From positions 248,001-312,000 of the forward strand of contig NZ_JALKCH010000006.1 in NCBI RefSeq assembly GCF_023016805.1: 64,000 nt of DNA, written 5' to 3'. Both the position numbers and the translations under genes were made by a program. Positions 35,144 to 45,052 of this stretch are shown here, piece after piece (within the stretch, counting starts at the first letter, position 1; every line of letters starts with the position of its first letter). The stretch comes from Ancylobacter crimeensis. Lineage in GTDB: Bacteria; Pseudomonadota; Alphaproteobacteria; Rhizobiales; Xanthobacteraceae. The notes below the pieces were generated by a model, which worked only from the letters and a program-made list of their open reading frames with translations, had not been told where the DNA came from and ran no database searches.

Positions 35144-36268
35144 ATGACGCATCCTCGTGCCGGCGACACCATCGGGCCCCTGGCGGACGTTCTCCCGGCG
35201 CAGGGCGCATCCGCCCACACACATGCTCCCACCATCGTTGCCCCTAACCTCCTTGCCGCCCACGCTTTTGCCGCTCAGGAGCATGCCGCGCGCAGGATGG
35301 AAGAGCGTGCCCCGCAGGCACCGCGCGCGGTGCCGTTCCGGCAGATGTTCACGCCCGCCCACCTCAAGCCGCTGATTGGCCAGACCCTGGTGACCCTGAA
35401 GCCGACCCGGCTCGCCCCGGCGCTGCGCTCCTATTCGGGGCTGCGCTACCGGGAGAGCCGGCGCGCCGCCGGGCCGGCGAGCCTCGGGCAGATCGGCCCG
35501 CTGGAAGTGCGCCTCGCCTGCTCCGCCGCCGAGGTGCGCCGGGCCCAGCGCCTGCGCTACGAGGTGTTCTTCGAGGAAATGTCGGCCGTTCCGGCCCCCG
35601 CCGCCCGCCTTGCCCGCCGCGACTTCGACCGCTTCGATGCGGTGTGCGACCATTTGCTGGTGCTGGACCATGAAACCGCCGGCGAGCCGAAGGTGGTCGG
35701 CACCTATCGGCTGCTGCGGCAGGACATCGCCGACCGCCACGCCGGCTTCTACACCGCCGGCGAATTCGCCATCCGCGCGCTCATCGCCCGCCATCCGGGC
35801 CGGCGCTTTCTGGAACTCGGCCGCTCCTGCGTGCTGAAGCCCTACCGCACCAAGCGCACGGTGGAGCTGCTGTGGCACGGCATATGGGCCTATGTGCTGC
35901 GGCACGGGGTCGACGTGCTGTTCGGCTGCGCCAGCCTCGAGGGCACCCGCCTCGCCCCGCTCGCCCAGCCGCTCGCCTTCCTGCACCATTTCGCGCGCGG
36001 CGAAGAGGAATGGAACGCCGCGGCGCTGCCCGCCCGCGCGGTACCGATGGACCTGCTGCCGCGCGAGATGATCGACCAGCGCGCCGCGCTCAATGCCTTG
36101 CCGCCCCTCATCAAGGGTTATCTGCGGCTCGGCGCGCAGATCGGCGAGCACGCGGTGATCGATCACGCCTTCGGCACGACCGACGTGTTCATCTGCCTGC
36201 CGATCGAGCGTATCAACCCGCGTTATCTCGGCCATTTCGGCATCAATGCGGAGCGCCACGCGGCCTGA
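35144..36268 (+). CDS. olsB: L-ornithine N-alpha-acyltransferase-like protein (OlsB family)
   Basis: A 374-residue GNAT-fold protein. The OlsB signature is clear: RRAQRLRYEVFFEEMSA, FDAVCDHLLVLD, VGTYRLLRQ, FLELGRSCVLKPYRTKRTVELLWHGI, LFGCASLEGT. OlsB transfers a 3-hydroxyacyl group from ACP to ornithine, the first step of ornithine-lipid synthesis, important in rhizobia under phosphate limitation. Usual length is 270-300, so the first 75-90 residues (Ala/His-rich, little conserved) are an extension or a start placed too far upstream. olsA is not adjacent. I see no Pho box by eye. Confidence 0.87.
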   Translation: MTHPRAGDTIGPLADVLPAQGASAHTHAPTIVAPNLLAAHAFAAQEHAARRMEERAPQAPRAVPFRQMFTPAHLKPLIGQTLVTLKPTRLAPALRSYSGLRYRESRRAAGPASLGQIGPLEVRLACSAAEVRRAQRLRYEVFFEEMSAVPAPAARLARRDFDRFDAVCDHLLVLDHETAGEPKVVGTYRLLRQDIADRHAGFYTAGEFAIRALIARHPGRRFLELGRSCVLKPYRTKRTVELLWHGIWAYVLRHGVDVLFGCASLEGTRLAPLAQPLAFLHHFARGEEEWNAAALPARAVPMDLLPREMIDQRAALNALPPLIKGYLRLGAQIGEHAVIDHAFGTTDVFICLPIERINPRYLGHFGINAERHAA

Positions 36269-36301
36269 GGCGGCCCTCGCGCCGGCACGCTTTGCCGGCC
36301 C

Positions 36302-36330
36302 CTTGCGCCCTGTCGAGACCCCTCCCATAT
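36302..36330 (+). promoter_or_regulatory. Heat-shock (RpoH-like) promoter of hsp20
   Basis: CTTG (36302-36305), 18 bp, CCCATAT (36324-36330). This matches the alphaproteobacterial sigma-32 pattern CTTG-N17/18-CYTAT-like -10. The same CTTG-N18-CCxATAT layout occurs before grpE at 44953-44981. Confidence 0.55.
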
Positions 36331-36369
36331 CCCGTGCGTCCGGGGTGCCTTGTCAGGGCCCCGGCGAAG

Positions 36370-36393
36370 CAAAGTCGCTTCACGAGGACTTTG
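36370..36393 (+). promoter_or_regulatory. Leader hairpin covering the hsp20 ribosome-binding site
   Basis: CAAAGTC pairs with GACTTTG around a 10-nt loop whose end carries the GAGG of the Shine-Dalgarno, just 5 nt before the hsp20 ATG at 36399. A second small stem GAAGC/GCTTC (36367-36370.. and 36377-36381) is mutually exclusive with it. This could be a simple RNA thermometer; small heat-shock genes of rhizobia commonly have ROSE-type ones. Confidence 0.4.
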
Positions 36394-36398
36394 GGACC

Positions 36399-36821
36399 AT
36401 GTCGCGTATTCCCTCTTTGTCGAGCCCCTTCCTGCTCGGCTTCGACGAGGTCGAGCGGACCCTGGATCGCGTCGTCAAGGGGTCGGATGGCTATCCGCCC
36501 TACAATGTCGAGCGCCTCGCCCCGGGCGGCGAGCCGGAACGGCTGCGGATCACGCTGGCGGTGGCCGGCTTCACCCGCGAGCAGCTCGACGTGACGGTGC
36601 AGGAGAAGGAACTCGTGATCCGCGGCCGTCAGGCCGAGGATCCCGACCGTATCTTCCTGCATCGCGGCATCGCCGCACGGCAGTTCCAGCGCACGTTCGT
36701 TCTGGCCGACGGCATGAAGGTGCTGGGTGCCGACCTGCGCAACGGCCTTCTGTCCGTTGATCTGGCGCGGCCGGAACCGGAACGGGTCGTCAAACGTATC
36801 GAGATAGCGACCGACGATTGA
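36399..36821 (+). CDS. Small heat-shock protein Hsp20 (IbpA-like)
   Basis: A 140-residue alpha-crystallin-domain chaperone that holds unfolding proteins. The N-terminus MSRIPSLSSPFLLGFDEVER and the core ITLAVAGFTREQLDVTVQEKELVIRGRQ are those of alphaproteobacterial class A/HspA-like proteins. A final GLLSVDLARPEPE replaces the usual GVLxIxLxRxxPE motif. ATG 36399 is set by the conserved N-terminus. It is followed by the DUF1150 gene, an arrangement conserved in Rhizobiales, and preceded by a heat-shock-type promoter. Confidence 0.94.
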   Translation: MSRIPSLSSPFLLGFDEVERTLDRVVKGSDGYPPYNVERLAPGGEPERLRITLAVAGFTREQLDVTVQEKELVIRGRQAEDPDRIFLHRGIAARQFQRTFVLADGMKVLGADLRNGLLSVDLARPEPERVVKRIEIATDD

Positions 36822-36887
36822 AACATCCCGGCCGGGCCTCTCCGGGAGGAGGGGAACGGGCCGCGCGGGATAGAGAGGGAGCCGATT

Positions 36888-37175
36888 ATGACCAGCCAGT
36901 TCGCATTCCACGGCACGCCCGCCTCCAACGAGGTCGCCGGCGCGCTGTCCCGGGAGGATTTCGCCAGCCTCGGCGGCGGGCAGGTCGCCTATGTGCGTTC
37001 CATCCGCTCGGAGGACGTGCCGGGGATGTTCCCCCAGGCGCCGGAGATCGCACCCGGCATCGAGCTCTTTACCCTGCATGCCGCCGACGGCACCCCGATC
37101 GTGCTGACCGACAGCCGCGAGGCGGCGATCGCCAGCGCGCTGCAGAACGAGCTGGAGACGGTCGGCCTGCACTGA
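36888..37175 (+). CDS. DUF1150 family protein
   Basis: A 95-residue protein with the DUF1150 layout: LGGGQVAYVRSIRSEDV in the middle and DGTPIVLTDSREAAIASALQNEL near the end. Genes of this family are almost always directly downstream of hsp20 in alphaproteobacteria, so a role in the heat-shock response is likely but not established. It lies 66 bp after hsp20 and ends at a strong hairpin. Confidence 0.9.
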   Translation: MTSQFAFHGTPASNEVAGALSREDFASLGGGQVAYVRSIRSEDVPGMFPQAPEIAPGIELFTLHAADGTPIVLTDSREAAIASALQNELETVGLH

Positions 37176-37213
37176 CCGTCCACCACACTGCACTGATCGG
37201 ACCACTGGTTTTC

Positions 37214-37246
37214 GAAGGCATCGGCCTTCCCGCGGCCGGTGCCTTC
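37214..37246. terminator. Bidirectional terminator hairpin
   Basis: Arms GAAGGCATCGGCC and GGCCGGTGCCTTC pair over 13 bp with one G-U wobble around a 7-nt loop. It lies between the convergent DUF1150 and gshB genes; the T-run on the plus side is short (ATTT). Confidence 0.6.
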
Positions 37247-37252
37247 TGCATT

Positions 37253-38200
37253 TCAGCGCGCGGCGCGCTTCGCCTCGATCACGTCCCAGATCATCGCCGC
37301 GATGTCCGGCCCGCCGAGCCGGCGAATGGCGCGGATGCCGGTGGGGGAGGTGACGTTGATCTCGGTGAGATTGCCGCCGATCACGTCTATCCCCGTGAAA
37401 ATCAATCCCTTTTCCCGCAGCGCCGGACCCAGCCGCTCGCAGATCTCGCGTTCGCGCGGCGAGAGGTCCGTTTCACGTGCAACACCCCCACGCACCATGT
37501 TGGAGCGCAGATCGCCCGCGCTCGGCACCCGGTTGACCGCGCCCGCAAAGACACCGTCCACCAGGATGATGCGCTTGTCGCCGTCACTGACTTCGGGAAG
37601 GAATTTCTGCACCACCCAAGCCTCACGGAAAGTGGTGGCGAACAGGTCGTAGAGCGAGCCGAAATTGAGATCGTCGCCGGTGAGACGGAACACTGCCGCC
37701 CCGCCATTTCCATAGAGCGGCTTCACCACGATGTCGCCCTGCTCCGCCCGGAACGCCTTGATTTCCTCGAGGTCGCGGGTGATCAGCGTCGGCGGCATCA
37801 GGTCCGGGAATTCGGTGACGAAGATCTTCTCCGGCGCATTGCGCACATGGCCGGGATCGTTCACCACCAGCGTCTTCGGGTGCACCCGCTCCAGCAGATG
37901 GGTCGCGGTGACATAGTTCATGTCGAAGGGCGGATCCTGCCGCATCAGCACGACATCGAAGCTGTCCAGCCGCACGCGCTGCTTCTCGCCCATGGTGACA
38001 TGGTCCCCGGCGACATCCCGCACGCTGATCGGCTGGACGGTTGCATAGACTTCGCCGTCGCGCATCGCGAGGCGATCGGTGGGGTAGTAGGAGAGAGCAT
38101 GGCCGCGGGCCTGCGCTTCCAGCAGCAGGGCGAAAGTCGAATCGCCGGCGATGTTGATCCGGTCGATCGGGTCCATCTGGACAGCGACGTTCAGCGTCAT
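37253..38200 (-). CDS. gshB: Glutathione synthetase
   Basis: A 315-residue ATP-grasp ligase joining gamma-glutamylcysteine and glycine. [21 protein letters not shown] gives the canonical start at 38200. Other signatures are [28 protein letters not shown](I)[17 protein letters not shown], the nucleotide/Mg residues [16 protein letters not shown], and [20 protein letters not shown]. The length is typical. It lies downstream of yraN and rsmI on the same strand (94 bp gap), the order rsmI-yraN-gshB being common in alphaproteobacteria. Confidence 0.97.
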   Translation of the reverse strand: MTLNVAVQMDPIDRINIAGDSTFALLLEAQARGHALSYYPTDRLAMRDGEVYATVQPISVRDVAGDHVTMGEKQRVRLDSFDVVLMRQDPPFDMNYVTATHLLERVHPKTLVVNDPGHVRNAPEKIFVTEFPDLMPPTLITRDLEEIKAFRAEQGDIVVKPLYGNGGAAVFRLTGDDLNFGSLYDLFATTFREAWVVQKFLPEVSDGDKRIILVDGVFAGAVNRVPSAGDLRSNMVRGGVARETDLSPREREICERLGPALREKGLIFTGIDVIGGNLTEINVTSPTGIRAIRRLGGPDIAAMIWDVIEAKRAAR

Positions 38201-38294
38201 GGGAGAAGCCTGGAAAATGCGCCCGGCCGGGCTGGGTGAGGTCGCTTCCTGTTTAGTCGCTTGCGACCCATTCCGCCATCGCCGCGCAACCGCG

Positions 38295-38649
38295 TCACTC
38301 CGCCTCGAACGCGCCCTCGATGTGAACCGGTGGCCGATCCGGCGCGACCAGCACGACATCGAGCCGCATGTCGAGGCCGGCGAGGTCCGGATGGGCGGCG
38401 GCGAAGATCTCGGCCGCACCGACGATGCGCCGGCGCTGGCGCGGCAGGATGGAATAGGCGGCGCCGGCAAGGCTCGAACGTGCCTTCACCTCGACGAAGA
38501 CCAGCAAGTCGCCTCGCCGTACGATGAGGTCGATCTCGCCGAGCGGGGTACGGACCCGCCGCGCGATCTCGGTGAAGCCCTGTTCCGCCAGCAACGCAGC
38601 GGCACGGCTCTCCGCCTCCACGCCGCGGTTGAAGGCGGCGCGTCGTCTC

Positions 38650-38660
<11 letters not shown>
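38295..38660 (-). CDS. yraN: YraN family (UPF0102) predicted endonuclease-fold protein
   Basis: A 121-residue restriction-endonuclease-like protein with the family motifs [36 protein letters not shown] (residues about 28-63: the catalytic-type EID..VEVK). The function is unknown. I place the start at GTG 38660 (V-S-V-E-R-R-R), giving normal family length and an 11-bp overlap with the end of rsmI; a second GTG at 38681 exists because of a tandem 21-bp duplication. Confidence 0.88.
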
Positions 38661-39585
<925 letters not shown>

Positions 39586-39602
39586 CGTTCTAAAGCCCTT
39601 TC

Positions 39603-39626
39603 CGATCGGGTGGAATCATCCGATCG
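39603..39626. repeat. Intergenic dyad, Rhizobiales repeat-like
   Basis: CGATCGG and CCGATCG are inverted arms around GTGGAATCAT, followed about 30 bp later by GAGCGTTTTC. This layout resembles small intergenic repeats I recall from Rhizobiales genomes. It lies in the divergent region between rsmI and the lipoprotein gene; function unknown. Confidence 0.4.
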
Positions 39627-39772
39627 ACAGGAAGGCGCGCCAGATGCAAGCCATGGAGCGTTTTCCGCCCGCGTGAGCCTATCAACTTCGGCAGAACACG
39701 CTTGAGCGGCCTGCGCGATCTGCGTCGTGTCGCGCGGCCACAGTCCGGGCGGATTCCGGCCTGCAAGCCGCA

Positions 39773-41065
39773 TTGCGCGCGGGGAACACTGGCAGAACGC
39801 CCCGGCGCTCCCTAAAAAGAAGAGAGCATCCGTATCCATGGGAGGCCATTCTGAATCCGTCCGCCTTCCTCGCCCGCGCCGCGCAGGTGCTGCAGCCGAT
39901 CATCGCCGGTACCTCTTTCATGCTTCTCGCCGCCTGCGGCAGCACGATCGACAATCCGCCGCCCCAGGCCGGATTCTCGCCGGCTCCCGCCGCGGCGCCG
40001 GTCGCGCCCCAGCCCCAGCCGTCGAATGGCGGGGTCCGGGTTGCGCTGCTGCTTCCGCTCAGCGCGAGCGGCAACGCCGCGGCGGCGGCGCAGTCGCTGC
40101 GCAACGCCGCGCAGCTCGCCCTCGACGAGGTGAAGGGCGGCGGCCTCGATCTGGTGGTGAAGGACGACGGCGGCAACGCGCAGGGGGCGCAAGCGGCAGC
40201 ACAGCAGGCGATCGACGAGGGTGCGCGCGCCATCATCGGCCCGCTCTTCGCGCCTTCGGTCGCCTCCGCCGGCCAGGTCGCGCGGTCGCGAGGCGTGCCG
40301 GTCATCGGATTCTCGACCGACACCAATGTCGCGACGCAGGGCGTCTACCTGCTCAGCTTCCTGCCGCAGAGCGACGTGCAGCGGGTGGTCCGCTTTGCCG
40401 CCAGCCGCGGCAGGCGGTCCTTCGCTGCGCTCATTCCCGCCAATGCCTATGGCAGCGTGGTGGAGGCCGCGTTCCGCGAAGTCGTTCCCACAGCCGGCGG
40501 CCGAGTCGTCGGGCTGGAGAAATACACGTCCGGCAATGCCGCCTCCTATGCCGATGCCGCCCGGCGCCTCGCGCCCAGCGCGGCGCAGGCCGACGCCATC
40601 TTCATTCCCGATGCGGGTGATGCGGTGCCGCAGGTTCTGGCGGCCCTGCAAAGCGCAGGCGTCAGCCTTGCCGGGAAGCAGCTCATGGGCACCGGGCTCT
40701 GGGACAATGCGAGGCTCGCCGCCAATCCGGCGGTTGCCGGCGGCATCTTCGCCGCCCCCGATCCGGCCGGCTACCGCGCCTTCGCCGAGCGCTACCGCGC
40801 CCGCTTCGGCAGCGCACCGGTCCGCACCGCCTCGCTGGCCCATGACGCGGTCTCGCTGCTCGCCGTCATCGTCGGCAGCCAGGGTCCGATGGGGATCAAC
40901 GATACCGCGATCCAGAGCCCGTCGGGCTATACCGGGGTGGACGGCATCTTCCGCTTCATGAGCGACGGCACCAATCAGCGCGGCCTCGCCGTGCTTCAAT
41001 TCGCCAACGGCACCAGCAAGATCGTCGATCCTGCGCCGACGAGCTTCGCAGGCGGAGGGTTCTGA
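39773..41065 (+). CDS. Lipoprotein, penicillin-binding protein activator (LpoA-like, periplasmic-binding fold)
   Basis: Up to 430 residues. A lipoprotein signal is clear: PIIAGTSFMLLAACGS, with lipidation expected at the Cys of LAAC. After a Pro/Ala-rich linker comes a type I periplasmic-binding fold (VRVALLLPLSASGNAAAAAQSL, IIGPLFAPSVASAGQVARSRG, PVIGFSTDTNVA), the alphaproteobacterial PBP-activator/LpoA-like family thought to stimulate peptidoglycan synthases. ATG 39773 is the first ATG in frame, but its leader peptide is basic and unlike a signal peptide. GGGAGG at 39840-39845 lies 5 bp before an in-frame CTG (39851), which would start exactly at the signal peptide. Confidence 0.82.
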   Translation: MRAGNTGRTPRRSLKRREHPYPWEAILNPSAFLARAAQVLQPIIAGTSFMLLAACGSTIDNPPPQAGFSPAPAAAPVAPQPQPSNGGVRVALLLPLSASGNAAAAAQSLRNAAQLALDEVKGGGLDLVVKDDGGNAQGAQAAAQQAIDEGARAIIGPLFAPSVASAGQVARSRGVPVIGFSTDTNVATQGVYLLSFLPQSDVQRVVRFAASRGRRSFAALIPANAYGSVVEAAFREVVPTAGGRVVGLEKYTSGNAASYADAARRLAPSAAQADAIFIPDAGDAVPQVLAALQSAGVSLAGKQLMGTGLWDNARLAANPAVAGGIFAAPDPAGYRAFAERYRARFGSAPVRTASLAHDAVSLLAVIVGSQGPMGINDTAIQSPSGYTGVDGIFRFMSDGTNQRGLAVLQFANGTSKIVDPAPTSFAGGGF

Positions 41066-41071
41066 CGCACA

Positions 41072-42280
41072 TCAGGCGGCAAGGTCCGCGACGATGGCGT
41101 CGAGGACCGGGAAGCCGAGCGGGGTCACGCGCAGCCGCTGGTCGGAAAGCTCCTCGACCAGCCCCTCGCTCACCAGAGCCGCGATGCGTGCAGCCGCGAT
41201 CTCGCGGCCGGAGAGCCGGGCGAAACGCTCGAGCGAGATCCCCTCGCCGAGCCTGAGGCCCATCAGCAGAAGTTCGTCGCCCTGCTCGGCGCGGCTTAGC
41301 GTCTCGTCGAGCACAATGCCGTGCCCGGCACGCTCCACGGTCTCCAGCCACCCCTCGGGCGCGCGCTGGATGACGGTCGCGCGGCGGCCCTCGGGCGTGT
41401 CGAGCCGGCCATGGGCGCCGGGGCCGACGCCGGCATATTCGCCATAACGCCAGTACAGCAGGTTGTGCCGGCTCTCGGCACCCGGCCGGGCGTGATTGGA
41501 GATCTCATAAGCCGGCAGGCCCACGGCGCGGGTGGTTTCCTGCGTCACATCCCACAGGGCGCGGGCGACATCCTCATCCGGCGTCACCAGCTTCCCGGCC
41601 CGGTGCAATGCGGCGAACGGCGTGCCGTCCTCGATGGTGAGCTGGTACAGCGAGAGGTGCTCGCACCCTTCCTCCACCGCGCGCCGCAGTTCCGCCGCCC
41701 AGGCTTCGGGCGTCTGCCGCGGGCGGGCATAGATGAGGTCGAACGACACCCGCTCGAAGGCGGCGCGCGCCACCGCCACAGCGGCCAGCGCTTCGGCGGC
41801 GCTGTGCATCCGCCCGAGCGCCTTGAGCGAGGCGTCGTCGAGCGCCTGCACGCCGAGCGAGACGCGGTTCACGCCCGCCGCGCGATAGCCGCGAAACCGG
41901 CCGGCCTCGACGCTGGTGGGGTTGGCCTCCAGAGTCACCTCCGCCCGCGCATCGAGCGGCCAGGCCTCGTCGATCGCCGACAGGATGGCGCCCACCGTGG
42001 ACGGCTCCATCAGCGAGGGCGTGCCACCGCCGAAGAACACGCTGGCGGTGCGCCGCTGCCCGGTCAGCCCGCGCAGATGCGCGATCTCGGCACGAAATGC
42101 GGCGACGAAGCGCGCCTGGTCCGGCGGCGCATGGCGGACATGGGAGTTGAAGTCGCAATAGGGGCATTTGGCGAGGCAGAACGGCCAATGCACGTAGACC
42201 CCGAAGCCGGGATCGAGCGGCGGCACGACCTCGCGGGCACGCAGGCTCTCCCGCCGCAGGGCGTCAGCCAAAATCGGCAC
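41072..42280 (-). CDS. hemW: Heme chaperone HemW (radical SAM)
   Basis: A 402-residue radical-SAM protein of the HemN-like family. The [4Fe-4S] motif is [14 protein letters not shown] (C-x3-C-x2-C). [25 protein letters not shown] and [14 protein letters not shown] follow, and the C-terminal HemN_C domain is present. It lacks the extra N-terminal features of true coproporphyrinogen dehydrogenase; family members insert heme into respiratory proteins. GTG 42280 is the likely start, overlapping the rdgB end by 17 bp. Operon order is rph-rdgB-hemW, conserved in rhizobia. Confidence 0.93.
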   Translation of the reverse strand: MPILADALRRESLRAREVVPPLDPGFGVYVHWPFCLAKCPYCDFNSHVRHAPPDQARFVAAFRAEIAHLRGLTGQRRTASVFFGGGTPSLMEPSTVGAILSAIDEAWPLDARAEVTLEANPTSVEAGRFRGYRAAGVNRVSLGVQALDDASLKALGRMHSAAEALAAVAVARAAFERVSFDLIYARPRQTPEAWAAELRRAVEEGCEHLSLYQLTIEDGTPFAALHRAGKLVTPDEDVARALWDVTQETTRAVGLPAYEISNHARPGAESRHNLLYWRYGEYAGVGPGAHGRLDTPEGRRATVIQRAPEGWLETVERAGHGIVLDETLSRAEQGDELLLMGLRLGEGISLERFARLSGREIAAARIAALVSEGLVEELSDQRLRVTPLGFPVLDAIVADLAA

Positions 42281-42911
42281 CCAGACATGCCTCCGCGAGC
42301 GCCATGAAGGCGCGCGCGCGATGGGAAAGGCCCCGGCCGATCGGGGGCAGCCCGTGCTTCTCGGCACCACTCATCTCGCCGAAGGTGCGGGTGTGTCCGT
42401 CCGGCTGGAACATCGGGTCATAGCCGAAGCCGGCCGGCCCGCGCGGCGGCCAGACCAGCGTGCCCTCGACCACGCCTTCGAAATCCTCCACACGCCCGTC
42501 CGGCCAGGCGATGCACAGCGCTGAGACGAAATAGCCGCGCCGCTGGGCCGGGTCTTCGGCTTCGGCCTCGCGCAGCCCTTCCTCGACCCTGGCCATCGCC
42601 ATGGCGAAGTCCTTGTCGGGACCGGCCCAGCGCGCGGTATAGAGACCTGGCGCGCCGCCCAGAGCCTCGACGCAGAGCCCTGAATCATCGGCAAAGGCCG
42701 GCAGCCCGGAGGCATTCGCCGCCGCGACCGCCTTGATCCGTGCGTTCTCGCCGAAAGTGAGGCCGGTTTCCTCCGGCTCGGGCAGATTCAGGTCGCCGGC
42801 GGAGACGGTCTCGATGCCATAAGGCGCCATCAACCCGCGCATCTCCTCCAGCTTTCCGGGATTGTGCGTGGCAATGACAATCTTGCCGGTCAGGCGCCTA
42901 TGCTCGTTCAT
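42264..42911 (-). CDS. rdgB: Non-canonical purine NTP pyrophosphatase (Ham1/RdgB)
   Basis: A 215-residue ITP/XTP/dITP diphosphatase that cleans the nucleotide pool. It opens with [19 protein letters not shown] and has the family blocks [40 protein letters not shown] and [12 protein letters not shown], then FGEMSGAEK. It begins 1 bp after the stop of rph and its end overlaps hemW, so all three are co-translated. Confidence 0.97.
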   Translation of the reverse strand: MNEHRRLTGKIVIATHNPGKLEEMRGLMAPYGIETVSAGDLNLPEPEETGLTFGENARIKAVAAANASGLPAFADDSGLCVEALGGAPGLYTARWAGPDKDFAMAMARVEEGLREAEAEDPAQRRGYFVSALCIAWPDGRVEDFEGVVEGTLVWPPRGPAGFGYDPMFQPDGHTRTFGEMSGAEKHGLPPIGRGLSHRARAFMALAEACLGADFG

Positions 42912-42912
42912 T

Positions 42913-43626
42913 TCAGGCTACTGCCAGCTTCTGCAGGTCGACGAGGCGGCCGACACCCTTGCGGGCGAGGGCGAGCATTGCATCGAACTCGGCTTCGGTG
43001 AAGGGTGTCTTCTCCGCCGTGCCCTGGATCTCGATGAAGCCGCCGGAGCCGGTCATCACGAAGTTGATGTCGGTATGGGCCTCCGAATCCTCGGCATAGT
43101 CGAGGTCGAGCCGGGGCTCGCCGTCGATGATGCCGCAAGACACCGCGGCAACGTTGTCGCGCAGCGGGATGGTCGAGAGCATGCCCCGGCTCTTCATCCA
43201 GGTCAGGCAGTCATGGAGCGCGACCCAAGCCCCGGTGATGGAGGCGGTGCGGGTGCCGCCATCGGCCTGGATGACGTCGCAATCCACCGTGATCTGCCGC
43301 TCGCCAAGGCGTTCCAGATCAACGATGGCGCGCAGCGAGCGTCCGATCAGGCGCTGGATTTCCTGGGTACGGCCGGACGGCTTGCCGGCGGTGGCCTCGC
43401 GGCGGGTGCGCTCGTGGGTGGCGCGCGGCAGCATGCCGTATTCGGCTGTCACCCAGCCACGGCCCTGGCCCTTCAGCCATGGCGGCAGGCGCTCCTCCAG
43501 CGTGGCGGCGACCAGCACCTGGGTCTCGCCGAACTTCACGAGGCACGAGCCCTCGGCATGGCGCAGCACGCCGCGCTCGAAGCTGACGGCGCGCATCTCG
43601 TCGGGGGCACGGCGGGACGGACGCAT
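42913..43626 (-). CDS. rph: Ribonuclease PH
   Basis: A 237-residue phosphorolytic 3'-5' exoribonuclease that trims tRNA 3' ends. [19 protein letters not shown] is the standard start; further blocks are [40 protein letters not shown] (positions about 38-77), [15 protein letters not shown], and [22 protein letters not shown] 43626 has GAGGAGA 6 bp upstream. It is divergent from hrcA across 189 bp and leads rph-rdgB-hemW. Confidence 0.97.
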   Translation of the reverse strand: MRPSRRAPDEMRAVSFERGVLRHAEGSCLVKFGETQVLVAATLEERLPPWLKGQGRGWVTAEYGMLPRATHERTRREATAGKPSGRTQEIQRLIGRSLRAIVDLERLGERQITVDCDVIQADGGTRTASITGAWVALHDCLTWMKSRGMLSTIPLRDNVAAVSCGIIDGEPRLDLDYAEDSEAHTDINFVMTGSGGFIEIQGTAEKTPFTEAEFDAMLALARKGVGRLVDLQKLAVA

Positions 43627-43815
43627 GGCAATTCTCCTCATTGACCGGCGGCCCTTGTACGTGGCTGGAGCCATGCGCTCAAGGCTTGTGGCGGCACGCG
43701 GCATGATGCGCTGCGATGCGCCGGGCCTTCCATCAGGTCGGCTCCCTTGAACGGACGGGCGGAAAGCCGAATAGTGTGAGGAATCGCAGACCTGTCGGAG
43801 CGGCACGCCCCTATC

Positions 43816-44916
43816 ATGGCCCTTGACCCCCTCATCGCGTCGCGCGCGCCGGAACTCGCCCGGCTCGATGAACGCTCGCGCGAGATTTTCCGGCAGATCG
43901 TCGAAACCTATCTCGCCACCGGCGAGCCAGCGGGATCGCGTAACATCTCGCGGCTGATCCCGATGACGCTGTCGCCAGCTTCGGTGCGCAACGTGATGGC
44001 GGACCTCGAGGCGGCCGGGCTGATCTTCGCGCCGCACACCAGCGCGGGCCGACTACCGACCGAACGCGGCCTGCGCTTCTTCGTCGATGCGCTGCTGGAG
44101 ATCGGCGACGTCTCGGAAGATGAGCGCCGTTCGATCGAGGCGCAGGTGCGCGCCGCCGCACGCGGCAAGACGGTCGAGGGCGTGCTGTCGGAAGCCTCGA
44201 CGCTGCTCTCGGGCCTGTCCCGCGGGGCCGGGGTGGTGACTACCACCAAGAGCGATGCGCGCCTCAAGCACATCGAATTCGTCGCGCTCGACCCGAGCCG
44301 GGCATTGCTGATCCTGGTATCGGAGGACGGTGAGGTCGAGAACCGCCTCGTGCCGCTGCCGCCGGGCCTTCCGGCCTCGGCGCTGGTGGAGGCGACCAAT
44401 TTCCTGAACGCCCGAACCCGTGGGCGTACCCTTGCCGAGTTGCGCGGCGAGGTGGAGCGAGCGCTCGCGGCGCGCCGGGCCGAGCTGGACGAGGTCACCG
44501 CGCGCGTGGTCGAGACCGGGCTCGCCAGCTGGTCGGGCGGCGACAAGGCCGAGCGGCGGCTGATCGTCCGCGGACAGGCCAAGCTCCTGCACGACCTGAG
44601 AGCCATCGAGGATCTCGACCGCATCCGCCTGCTGTTCGACGACCTCGAATCCAAGCAGGAAGTGGTCGACCTGCTGGGTCGGGCCGAGGAGGCTCAAGGG
44701 TTGCGGATCTTCATCGGCTCGGAGAACAACCTGTTTTCGATGTCCGGTTCCTCCACCATCGTCGCGCCCTATCGCGACGGCGCGGGGCGCATCGTCGGCG
44801 TGCTTGGCGTCATCGGGCCGACCCGCCTGAATTATGCGCGGATCGTGCCGATGGTGGATTTCACCGCGCGGGTGGTGAGCCGGGTGCTCGGCGGACCAGG
44901 CGCCGACGCAGCATGA
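43816..44916 (+). CDS. hrcA: Heat-inducible transcription repressor HrcA
   Basis: A 366-residue repressor. [22 protein letters not shown] is the winged-helix DNA-binding part, then [40 protein letters not shown] (about residues 54-93), and the C-terminal GAF-like domain ending in [22 protein letters not shown]. HrcA binds CIRCE elements; I found none in this gap or before grpE, so its targets are probably elsewhere (such as groESL). It has no clear ribosome-binding site; ATG 43816 is the family-typical position. Confidence 0.95.
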   Translation: MALDPLIASRAPELARLDERSREIFRQIVETYLATGEPAGSRNISRLIPMTLSPASVRNVMADLEAAGLIFAPHTSAGRLPTERGLRFFVDALLEIGDVSEDERRSIEAQVRAAARGKTVEGVLSEASTLLSGLSRGAGVVTTTKSDARLKHIEFVALDPSRALLILVSEDGEVENRLVPLPPGLPASALVEATNFLNARTRGRTLAELRGEVERALAARRAELDEVTARVVETGLASWSGGDKAERRLIVRGQAKLLHDLRAIEDLDRIRLLFDDLESKQEVVDLLGRAEEAQGLRIFIGSENNLFSMSGSSTIVAPYRDGAGRIVGVLGVIGPTRLNYARIVPMVDFTARVVSRVLGGPGADAA

Positions 44917-44952
44917 AGCGTGCCCCCATCTGCTCCAAAACCGCCATCGCGG

Positions 44953-44981
44953 CTTGATTTTTCGCCCGTACGACCCGATAT
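44953..44981 (+). promoter_or_regulatory. Heat-shock (RpoH-like) promoter of grpE
   Basis: CTTG (44953-44956), 18 bp, CCGATAT (44975-44981), the same element and spacing as at hsp20 (36302-36330). It begins 37 bp after the hrcA stop and 100 bp before the grpE start, so grpE can be heat-induced independently of hrcA. Confidence 0.55.
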
Positions 44982-45052
44982 GGCGACCGACCGCACGGCT
45001 GAACGCACGCTATCGTGAAGCCGTCCCGGATCTCGACTTTCACGAGGTATCC

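Noticed and set aside
43627-43815. CIRCE element upstream of hrcA
   Set aside because: No TTAGCACTC-N9-GAGTGCTAA inverted repeat or close variant is present here or before grpE.
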